Part shown: positions 9,547 to 17,600 of the stretch, piece by piece
How positions within the stretch are numbered: position 1 is the first letter of the stretch
Layout: every line of letters begins with the position of its first letter
Origin: Clostridium sporogenes
GTDB taxonomy: Bacteria > Bacillota > Clostridia > Clostridiales > Clostridiaceae
DNA: 64,000 nt
Reading direction: 5' to 3'
NCBI RefSeq assembly: GCF_001020205.1
Contig: NZ_CP011663.1
Coordinates: 2,914,001-2,978,000 of the forward strand
Made by a program: the position numbers and the translations under genes
The notes under the pieces: model-generated
Told to the model about the DNA's origin: nothing
The model's input: the letters and a program-made list of their open reading frames with translations, nothing else
Database searches by the model: none

Positions 9547-10788
9547 TTATGCATTTTGATACAATGGGTATTTTTTACAAATTTCTTTTACTTGATCTTT
9601 TATTTGAGATAAATTATCGTCCCTATGTTCTATAGAATAGTTCATGAAATAGGCTATTTTTTTCATTTCTTCTTCCTTAAATCCTCTTGTGGTTACTGCT
9701 GGAGTTCCTATCCTAATTCCACTAGTTACAAAGGGACTTAAAGTTTCAAAAGGGATTGTATTTTTATTCACAGTGATTCCTACTGAATCTAAAAGTTTTT
9801 CTGCATCTTTTCCAGTTATATTTTTATTAGTTAAATCTATTAGTAATAAATGGTTATCTGTACCACCAGATATTAATCTAAATCCATAATTATTTAACTC
9901 TTCTCCTAAAACTTTAGTATTCTTCACAACTTGCTCCATATACGCTTTGTAATCTTCTTTTAAAGCTTCCCCGAAGCAAACAGCCTTCGCTGCTATAATA
10001 TGCATTAATGGTCCACCTTGAATTCCCGGGAATATAGCTTTATCTACTGCTTTTGCATATTCTTCTTTACATAAAATAGCTCCACCTCTAGGCCCTCTTA
10101 AAGTTTTATGAGTAGTTGTTGTAACAAAATCTGCATAAGGTACTGGTGACGGATGTAATCCTGTTGCTACTAAACCTGCTATATGAGCCATATCTACCAT
10201 CATATAAGCATCTACTTCGTCACAAATTTCTCTTATTTTTTGAAAATCTATAACTCTAGGATATGCACTAGCTCCAGATACTATCATTTTAGGCTTATTT
10301 TCTAAAGCTATTTTCTTTAACAATTCATAATCTATAGTTTCTGTTTCTTTATCTACACCATAGGATATAAAATTATATAACTTTCCTGAAAAATTTACTG
10401 GACTTCCATGAGTTAAATGTCCACCATGGGATAAGTCCATACCTAATATAGTATCTCCAGGCTGAAGCACGGACATATAAACTGCCATATTAGCTTGGGA
10501 ACCAGAATGTGGTTGTACATTAGCATGTTCTGCGCCAAACAATTTTTTTAATCTTTCTCTTGCCAAATCCTCTACCTCATCTACAAATTCGCATCCTCCA
10601 TAATATCTTTTATGTGGGTAGCCTTCTGCATATTTATTCGTTAATAAAGATCCCATAGCTTCCATCACAGATAAACTAGTAAAATTTTCTGAGGCTATTA
10701 ATTCAATATTATATTCTTGTCTTTCCTCTTCTTTCTTTATCATGCCTAATAATGTTAAATCCGTCTTTTTTAAATTTGTAAAGTCCAT
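9547..10788 (-). CDS. glyA: Serine hydroxymethyltransferase
   Basis: This PLP enzyme converts serine and tetrahydrofolate to glycine and 5,10-methylene-THF, the main source of one-carbon units. The length of 413 residues is typical. Motifs include the N-terminal IELIASENF (28-36), the GGCEFVDE segment (64-71), VDMAHIAGL near 198, and THKTLRGPRGG with the PLP lysine at about residue 228. The gene is monocistronic and divergent from the exporter pair that starts at 10963. Confidence 0.97.
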   Translation of the reverse strand: MDFTNLKKTDLTLLGMIKKEEERQEYNIELIASENFTSLSVMEAMGSLLTNKYAEGYPHKRYYGGCEFVDEVEDLARERLKKLFGAEHANVQPHSGSQANMAVYMSVLQPGDTILGMDLSHGGHLTHGSPVNFSGKLYNFISYGVDKETETIDYELLKKIALENKPKMIVSGASAYPRVIDFQKIREICDEVDAYMMVDMAHIAGLVATGLHPSPVPYADFVTTTTHKTLRGPRGGAILCKEEYAKAVDKAIFPGIQGGPLMHIIAAKAVCFGEALKEDYKAYMEQVVKNTKVLGEELNNYGFRLISGGTDNHLLLIDLTNKNITGKDAEKLLDSVGITVNKNTIPFETLSPFVTSGIRIGTPAVTTRGFKEEEMKKIAYFMNYSIEHRDDNLSQIKDQVKEICKKYPLYQNA

Positions 10789-10892
10789 ATTATCACGCTC
10801 CTAAAAATAAACATCTCTTAATTATAGATTATAGTTGTAAAATTTAAAATAATCAATAAAATTTAACTTTTATGTTTATATAAAAATTTCAT

Positions 10893-10920
10893 TTTACAAA
10901 GATAATTTTGGTGTTATAAT
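10893..10920 (+). promoter_or_regulatory. SigA-type promoter of the exporter pair
   Basis: TTTACA (10893-10898) and TATAAT (10915-10920) are separated by 16 bases and lie 42 bases before the ATG at 10963. Confidence 0.65.
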
Positions 10921-10962
10921 ACTTTTGATAACATCAAAAATATAACAATAAACGGTGATAAT

Positions 10963-11733
10963 ATGAATATAAATAAAATAATAAAAATAGCTGCAGAAGC
11001 TGGAAAAATAATATTGCAAAGTGGTGGTGAAACTTATAGAGTAGAAGAAACTATGTCTAGAATATGTTCTGCATATAATATTAAAGATTCTGATCCTTAT
11101 GTTACTCCTACTGTAATAATGATCTCCGCTACAAACGAAAATGGTCAAACTGTTTCTCTTAGTAGAAGAATTACAAGTAGAACAATAGACTTAGATAAAA
11201 TAGATAAAGTAAACAATTTATCTAGAAATATAAAAGAAAATAATTTAACCTTAGAGCAAGTTCAAGAAGAATTAAATATAATAAAAAAAGGAATTCCTTA
11301 TAGTAATAAATTAGGAATACTTTTTTCTTGCTTTATTTCATCTTTCTTTACATTATTGTTTGGAGGAAACTATTTAGATTTTATTATTGCATTTGTAATA
11401 GGCGCCGCCCTGAAGCCTGTACTTTCTTTTCTAGGTTATTTAAATGTTAATGTGTTCTTTACTAATTTAGTAGGTGGTTTTACAGTATCTTTTTTAGCTG
11501 TTTTAAGTACTTTAATGGTATCAAATTTAAATGTAGATAAAATAATAATCGGCTCTGTTATGATATTAGTTCCTGGAATAGGAATAGTTAATGCTTTACG
11601 TGATACAATTGCGGGAGATTTAATTTCTGGAATTGTAAGAGGCGCAGAAGCATTCTTAATAGCAGTAGCCATAGCAGTGGGAAGTGGCGTAGTACTTAAA
11701 TTGTGGATTTATTTAGGGGGAACTACTTTATGA
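10963..11733 (+). CDS. ThrE-type threonine/serine exporter, large subunit (DUF1212)
   Basis: The 256-residue protein starts with a soluble region carrying the ThrE N-terminal motif GGETYRVEETM (about residues 24-34). It ends in several membrane segments from about residue 115, including the late VPGIGIVNALRD motif. In Corynebacterium ThrE is one chain; in many Firmicutes it is split as here into a large and a small membrane partner. By family it would export threonine, serine or related metabolites, but the substrate here is not known. The next gene overlaps it by four bases (ATGA), so the two are translationally coupled. Confidence 0.85.
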   Translation: MNINKIIKIAAEAGKIILQSGGETYRVEETMSRICSAYNIKDSDPYVTPTVIMISATNENGQTVSLSRRITSRTIDLDKIDKVNNLSRNIKENNLTLEQVQEELNIIKKGIPYSNKLGILFSCFISSFFTLLFGGNYLDFIIAFVIGAALKPVLSFLGYLNVNVFFTNLVGGFTVSFLAVLSTLMVSNLNVDKIIIGSVMILVPGIGIVNALRDTIAGDLISGIVRGAEAFLIAVAIAVGSGVVLKLWIYLGGTTL

Positions 11734-12218
11734 TTATGATTTCAAATTTTATATTTTCATTTTTAGCCTCTTTAGGATTTGCAGGTATATTTAACATAAA
11801 AGGTAAAAAACTTATATACGCATCCTTGGGGGGGAGTATAGCTTGGCTATCCTATCTTATATGTAAAAACAATAACTGTTCTACAGTATTTAGCTTCTTT
11901 ATAGGATCTATAGCAGGGAGCATATATTCAGAAATAATGGCAAGAATAGAGAAAACACCTGTAACCTTAATGGTAATATGTGCTATGATTCCCTTAGTTC
12001 CTGGTGGTGGTATGTACTACACCATGCAAAAAGTTATTGAAGGCGATGTAAGTGGAGCTTTAAATACAGGTTTCACCACTTTATCTGTAGCAGGAGCTAT
12101 AGCTTTAGGTATGGTTATGGTATCCTCTATTACGAGACTTATATATAAATTTAGAGAAAAAATTACAATGAACAAAGTAAAAAAGGAGAAACATAACAGC
12201 ATAAGTACAAAAATATAA
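11730..12218 (+). CDS. ThrE-type exporter, small membrane subunit (DUF3815)
   Basis: The start is the ATG at 11730, overlapping the previous stop as ATGA and preceded by AGGGGG. This is better than the upstream GTG at 11703, which lies inside the partner gene. The 162-residue protein is almost wholly hydrophobic, with about four or five membrane segments and the motif PLVPGGGMYYTM near residue 88, typical of the DUF3815 half of split ThrE exporters. The C-terminal tail is lysine-rich. It should form one transporter with the protein encoded upstream. A strong terminator follows. Confidence 0.83.
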   Translation: MIMISNFIFSFLASLGFAGIFNIKGKKLIYASLGGSIAWLSYLICKNNNCSTVFSFFIGSIAGSIYSEIMARIEKTPVTLMVICAMIPLVPGGGMYYTMQKVIEGDVSGALNTGFTTLSVAGAIALGMVMVSSITRLIYKFREKITMNKVKKEKHNSISTKI

Positions 12219-12238
12219 TTTCAAATAAAATAAAAAAT

Positions 12239-12287
12239 AATTAAGGAACATATTATTATTGATACTATGTTCCTTAATTGTTTTTTC
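12239..12287 (+). terminator. Terminator of the exporter pair
   Basis: A 14-bp perfect stem (12239-12252 with 12266-12279, arm AATTAAGGAACATA) with a 13-base loop is followed by GTTTTTTC. Confidence 0.88.
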
Positions 12288-12369
12288 AATATGAATTTAT
12301 CCCTAAATAGTTATACTATCATCCCTACTAAAAAAGGAAGCTAACACAACTTTTTAAATCATAATTTCC

Positions 12370-12639
12370 TTATTTCATAAACATAGTAAAGGTAGATACT
12401 AAATCCTCTATGGCTTCATCTTTTTCCTTATCTTCCCCTAAGAAACACTGTTTAGCATAATTTTCCAAAACTAAACCACCTACCTTGTTCATAGCAGCTC
12501 TTATAGCAGCTATCTGTATAAGCACATCTCTACAACAGCATTCATTTTCCACCATTTTTTCTATACCTTTAACCTGTCCTTCAATCCTTCTAAGTCTCGT
12601 TTGTATATCTTTCTTAACATCTTTCTTTTGATTTTCCAT
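12370..12639 (-). CDS. CsoR/CstR-family repressor (DUF156)
   Basis: The 89-residue all-helical protein has the DUF156 layout: RLRRIEGQVKGIEKMVE near residues 15-31, a cysteine cluster C34-C35-C36, and C65. In copper-sensing CsoR the ligands are Cys, His and Cys at the equivalents of 36, 61 and 65. Here position 61 is tyrosine, so the copper set is incomplete. Loss of that histidine with both cysteines kept is the pattern of CstR persulfide sensors, so sulfide or polysulfide sensing is a reasonable inference; another thiol or metal signal remains possible. A 17-bp operator overlaps its own promoter, and the same motif precedes the selenoprotein gene at 38969. No copper ATPase or chaperone gene is adjacent. 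Confidence 0.88.
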   Translation of the reverse strand: MENQKKDVKKDIQTRLRRIEGQVKGIEKMVENECCCRDVLIQIAAIRAAMNKVGGLVLENYAKQCFLGEDKEKDEAIEDLVSTFTMFMK

Positions 12640-12674
12640 AACTAAAACTCCTCTTCTTTACTACAACTATAATT

Positions 12675-12691
12675 ATACCTGTACCCGGTAT
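12675..12691. promoter_or_regulatory. ATACC-N7-GGTAT operator at the CsoR/CstR-like gene
   Basis: The sequence is ATACCTGTACCCGGTAT, with 5-bp inverted half sites. It begins at the -10 box of the gene's promoter and covers the probable transcription start. G/C-tract palindromes of this type are known targets of DUF156 repressors. The same half sites and spacing occur at 38937-38953. Confidence 0.7.
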
Positions 12692-12718
12692 TATATCATT
12701 TTTTAATTATATCTTCAA
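12690..12718 (-). promoter_or_regulatory. Promoter of the CsoR/CstR-like gene
   Basis: On the minus strand TTGAAG (complement of 12713-12718) is followed after 17 bases by TATAAT (complement of 12690-12695). The operator overlaps the downstream edge, consistent with autorepression. Confidence 0.7.
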
Positions 12719-12834
12719 TTCTATTTATAATTTTCCTTTAAAAAGTATGTATATTTATAAATAATTGTATATTTATAAATAATTTTATCTTCCATTATAA
12801 ATAACTTTTTTAATATAAAATTAATATATTTTAA

Positions 12835-13659
12835 CTACAATATAAATTTTTCTATTACTTCTGCTATTCCATCATTATTGTTATCCATATAAGTTATGTA
12901 ATCAGCATACTTCTTCAATTCTTCTCTTGTATTCCTCATAAATACTCCAAGACCTGCTTTTTTTATCATACTTATATCATTTTCATCATTTCCTACAGCT
13001 ATACATTTTTCTATAGGTATATTATAATAATTAGCTAATTTTTCTAAGGCTATTCCTTTACTAATTCCCAAGTTACATATTTCTATATTACTTATATGGG
13101 ATTTAGTTACACTTACCTTTAAATTATCTTCTATTTCCTTTTGGATTCTATTTAAATATTCCAAATCATTATCAACTACTACTATTTTAGTTATTTCACT
13201 AGACCTATGTTTAATATATTCCTTACCATCCGTAATTATCCTTATTTCTATTCTATATTTTCTTTCTATATTTTTATTAAATTCATAAAATTTTTTTGTA
13301 CTATAATCAAATTTTTCCGTACACATTATATTATCATGATAAAAGTGATAGTATGTATTATTATATTTTCTTAAAATATCTATGATATCTAAAAGTGTAT
13401 TCTTATTAATTCCTTCATTATATATAGTTTCTTTTTTGTCATTTAAAATCAAAGCACCATTAGCACAAATCATAGGTTCCCCTTTAGCCATAGTTTCTTC
13501 ATAAAATCTCAATCCTCCTGGAATTCTTCCAGAGGATATAACTACCTTAACTCCTTTTTCCTTTGCTTTTTTTATATAAGAAAGAGTTTTTTCTGTTATT
13601 TTCTTCTCATCATTTAATAAAGTTCCATCCATATCTAGTGCTATTAATTGATAATTCAA
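12835..13659 (-). CDS. Cof-type HAD-superfamily phosphatase
   Basis: The 274-residue protein has the HAD motif I DMDGTLL with nucleophile Asp9 and acid Asp11. Motif II ISSGR is near residue 42 and motif IV VGNDENDISM near 222. The inserted cap of the Cof/YidA subfamily lies between motifs II and III. Such enzymes dephosphorylate sugar phosphates, FMN or PLP with loose specificity; the substrate cannot be deduced. It is monocistronic, divergent from the lipoprotein gene. Family call is firm. Confidence 0.9.
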   Translation of the reverse strand: MNYQLIALDMDGTLLNDEKKITEKTLSYIKKAKEKGVKVVISSGRIPGGLRFYEETMAKGEPMICANGALILNDKKETIYNEGINKNTLLDIIDILRKYNNTYYHFYHDNIMCTEKFDYSTKKFYEFNKNIERKYRIEIRIITDGKEYIKHRSSEITKIVVVDNDLEYLNRIQKEIEDNLKVSVTKSHISNIEICNLGISKGIALEKLANYYNIPIEKCIAVGNDENDISMIKKAGLGVFMRNTREELKKYADYITYMDNNNDGIAEVIEKFIL

Positions 13660-13772
13660 ATTTACCCCTCCCTGATAAATCTATTTTTTTATTATTATAC
13701 CATTAATAAAGGTAATAAAAACTAAAAAGAACACATAGTTTTAATTAGTAATAAATTATGTAGGTGATTTAT

Positions 13773-14249
13773 TTGAAAAAATTTCTAAAATTAATATTTT
13801 TAATATCTATTTCCTGCTTTCTTCTAACATCCTGCAATATAGTATTCCCCATAGATGGACTAAAGGGTAAAAAGCCAAACAATTTCTACTATACTAATCT
13901 TTTAGCTAAAAATATAACCCTAGAAAAACAATATAAAATTACTATATTAGAAACTAATTTTTATAAAGGATCTGAAATAAATAAAAAAGATAAAGAACTA
14001 ATAAAGCACTTTATAACTCTTTTAAAAAAAGAAAATTTTAAAACTTTTAAAAAAAGACCAAAATCAAAACCACTATATAAAATATTTTTTACATTTGAAA
14101 AAGATAAATACATAATAAATGTATATAATAAACAATATATTTCAGTGTATCCCTTTGATGGTAACTTCTCTATGGATTATATAGATATGAGTAATATACC
14201 TGAAGCCTACAATTTATATAATCTATGTAATTTTTTATTCAATAAATAG
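13773..14249 (+). CDS. Small lipoprotein of unknown function
   Basis: The best start is the TTG at 13773: AGGTGA lies five bases before it, and the product then opens with the lipoprotein signal MKKFLKLIFLISISCFLLTS and lipobox cysteine LLTSC near residue 21. A GTG at 13764 in the same frame would leave no room for that ribosome site. The mature 138 residues are lysine-rich and contain no domain I recognise. It should be anchored on the outer face of the membrane. The gene has no clear operon partner and is followed by two long hairpins. Confidence 0.7.
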   Translation: MKKFLKLIFLISISCFLLTSCNIVFPIDGLKGKKPNNFYYTNLLAKNITLEKQYKITILETNFYKGSEINKKDKELIKHFITLLKKENFKTFKKRPKSKPLYKIFFTFEKDKYIINVYNKQYISVYPFDGNFSMDYIDMSNIPEAYNLYNLCNFLFNK

Positions 14250-14351
14250 TATAAATAAAAGGTCATATATTGCTAAAAATACTAAATTTGTTGAAATGCA
14301 AATAATCTTTTAGTTAATATATGACTTTCAACATTGTAAAAGTTTAAATTT

Positions 14352-14406
14352 ATAATCACTATAATATTATCTTAAATGAAGATTTAAATAATATTATAGT
14401 GATTAT
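14352..14406. terminator. Long AT-rich hairpin after the lipoprotein gene
   Basis: A perfect 19-bp stem (14352-14370 with 14388-14406) with a 17-base loop. It is probably a terminator, though no T-run follows. A weaker imperfect stem with arms AAAGGTCATATATT and AATATATGACTTT lies just upstream (about 14260-14335). The remaining gap up to 14663 holds another 10-bp imperfect hairpin at 14566-14594 in the leader of the next gene. Confidence 0.55.
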
Positions 14407-14663
14407 TAACTGAAATAAAGTAAAATAATAATAAGATAAATTCCTTATATCCCTATAAAAAAATCCAAATAAATTATATAATCTTTATAATAGACATTAT
14501 TATCATAACAACAATTGTTATAATATATTCTCTTCTATAAATATTTAAAAGTATAAACTATATCTCATGGAAAATCATCGCAAAATTTTCCGTGAATAAA
14601 ACTACCCATAATAATACTCCCTTTTAATTTAAAAATCATTTTATAAAGGAGGCTAAAAATTAT

Positions 14664-17600
14664 ATGACTAAATTAAACTTTAAATATTTATATAATAAAA
14701 TATCTAAAAGCTTAAAAAATAATAGCTGGATAAAAAAACAGGGTATAAATAAAGAATATATAAGTCTACATATTGATTCTTTAGAATTTAATAAAAAATT
14801 ATCTAAAATGATAATAAATCAGGATTTTTCTGCTAAAAGTACCTTGCAATTATGCAAAGGTTTATTAGAAAGCATTTATCCTATAAAAAGCGAAGAAGAA
14901 TGTTTAAAAGAAATATATACTTACTCTCTAAATAAAACCTTTCCTCATACTAACAAAATAAAAAATGATTCTAATTTAAATATTTGTGCGGAAATATTTT
15001 TGAAAATATTTTGTATAATAAATGACTTTGAAAAAGATTATGATTCCTCTAACTTCAAAAGCAAGTACCCCTTAAATTTTTTAAAAGATGAAGAAATAGA
15101 AGCCTTAGAAAGACCCCATGAGTATAAAAAATTTTTATCTAATTTTAAAAAGGATTATATTTATGAAATGATGAAACTAAGTGAAGAAGTTATGGGCTTT
15201 AATACTTTAGATCACGTATGTGGTGTCCACTATTTATGTGTTCATATAGGTCGTCAATTAAAAAAAATTGGTATACCTATAGACTTAGGTAGAGTATCCG
15301 GCGCTGGTGCTGGACACGATATAGGTAAATACGGATGTACTGGTGAAGATTTAAAAAGAGTGCCTCATCTTCATTATTATTATACAGATCAGTGGTTTAA
15401 AAGATACAATATACCCTATATTGGGAATATTGCTATGAACCACTCCACCTGGGATCTAGAAGTTGAAAATTTATCTTTAGAATCTTTAATATTAATTTAT
15501 TCAGATTTTAGAGTGAAAAATATGGAAACAAACTCCGGTTATAGAATGCATATTTATTCTTTAGAAGATTCCTTTTATGTAATACTTAACAAGCTAGAAA
15601 ACCTAGATGAAAAAAAAGAAAAAAGATATAAAGGTGTTTATTCAAAATTAAAAGATTTTGAGGACTATCTTTTAAGCCTAAACATAAATGTAGATCCTAA
15701 CAAAAATATGTTTAATAAGTATTTCTCTTTAAATAATACTGAATATTCATTAATGCAAGGTGAAGAAATAACAAATAATCTTAAAAATATATCTATATAT
15801 CATAGTATTTATTTAATGCATCAACTTAGAGATGAAATTTCTCTAGAAACCATACTAGATTCCGCTCGTTCTGAAAAGGACTGGAAAAATCTTAGGGAAT
15901 ATATTAGAGTTCTTCAGGAATATTCTACTTACCTTACTCAAAAACAAAAAAAACAAACTCTTAAATTTTTATTTGAAAATTTAACCCATCCTGAAGACGA
16001 TATTAGAAAACATTGTGCTGAATTAATAGGTAAACTTATTTCAACCTTTGATGAAAGTTATATGAAGGAAATACCTTCTAATGTAGAACTTCCAAAAGCT
16101 GAAATAACCTCTGGAGATGTTTTAAGAGAATATTTAAAAGCTATGCTATCTCCTCCAAGCAATATGATTTATATAAATAAATTCAATCTAGGATATAATA
16201 CTTCTACAATGATTGAATCTTTATTTAAATATTGTAAAGAAAGCTCCCTAGATGATTACAGAAAAATTGTACTTAATCATTTTGATCATAAAAAATATAA
16301 AAATGTAGATATTCAACTTTTTTTATTAGATACTGCAAAATATATACCTATAGATTTCTCCTCAGAGAATACTAATAATCTTTGGGATTTTATATTTAAT
16401 ATATTGAAAAAAAGAAATCAATCATTAAGATTAGGAGCTCTTAAAACTTTAAATTTATTGGCAAAGGAAAATTTACCCCAAGACATAAAAAATAAAATAG
16501 AGGATTATTTAAATTCCTCTATTATAAATAAAAAATATATTACTGAAAATTTACTTAAATTAAAACTGGCTAAAAATTTAAATATGAAAAGCTTATACTG
16601 TAGTCTTGAAAAGCATATTAATATAAATAAAAAATTAGCTACAGAAATATCTCTAAGTAATTTAAAATCCAACACAACTTGGATAAAAAAGCATATACAA
16701 ATAGATCTTCTTTTAAAATATGCAAAAGAAAATCCCTCTTCTTTTGCCATGCATACAGTTATACACTTTTCTAATCTTTTAAAAGTAAGTAATATAGAAA
16801 GTGTTAGAAGTAAAGCTGGTAATGCTATTTTAGAACTTATGCCTTACCTAAGTTTAGCAGAAAGAAATGAAATTGCTATTGAATTACTAAGGGGATTAGA
16901 AATAGAAGGTAATAGATTTACAGAATATATTCCAACCTATGCAGGACAGGTGCTCCTATGGCTTGAACCTATAGAATTAGATGAAATAATACAGGATTTA
17001 ACTATTAAATTTAAAAAATCTAATACAAATTTAAAGTGTTTACTTTTAAAAACTATAGGAATTACTATATCAAGTTATTCTACTTATAAAATTAGATTTA
17101 GAGAAGATACTAAATTTTTTAATAATAGATTGATAAATATGCTTGGAATTTTATTAAATGGTTTAGGTGATTATAACATACAAGTTAAGCAATCTGCTTT
17201 TATCTCCTTAGGTAAGCATCTTTTTGGCGAAGAAAATTCCTTTGAAGAAAAAGCAAAATTATTTAAACTAACGGGGAAAAAAATCCTTACTCTTATTGCA
17301 GAGGATAGAAATAAAAACTTAATGATGCTTACAAACTCTGTAGGTATGCATTATATATATAGATTTATATCCGACTACAATTTTTTTGTTGGAGATTTAA
17401 ATATGATTTCTGCAGAAAAAGTAGCATTTTTCCCTGGAACATTTGATCCTTTTTCTGCAAGCCATAAAGAAATAGCCAAAGCTTTAAGGGACATGGGATT
17501 TGAAGTTTTTTTAGCAGTAGACGAATTTTCTTGGTCTAAAAGAACACTTCCTAGCCTTTTAAGAAGGGATATACTAAATTTATCAATTGCAGATCAGCTT

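Noticed and set aside
10894..11148. Minus-strand frame opposite the ThrE-like gene
   Set aside because: Shadow of a real exporter gene; composition rich in Tyr, Ser and Ile as expected of antisense.
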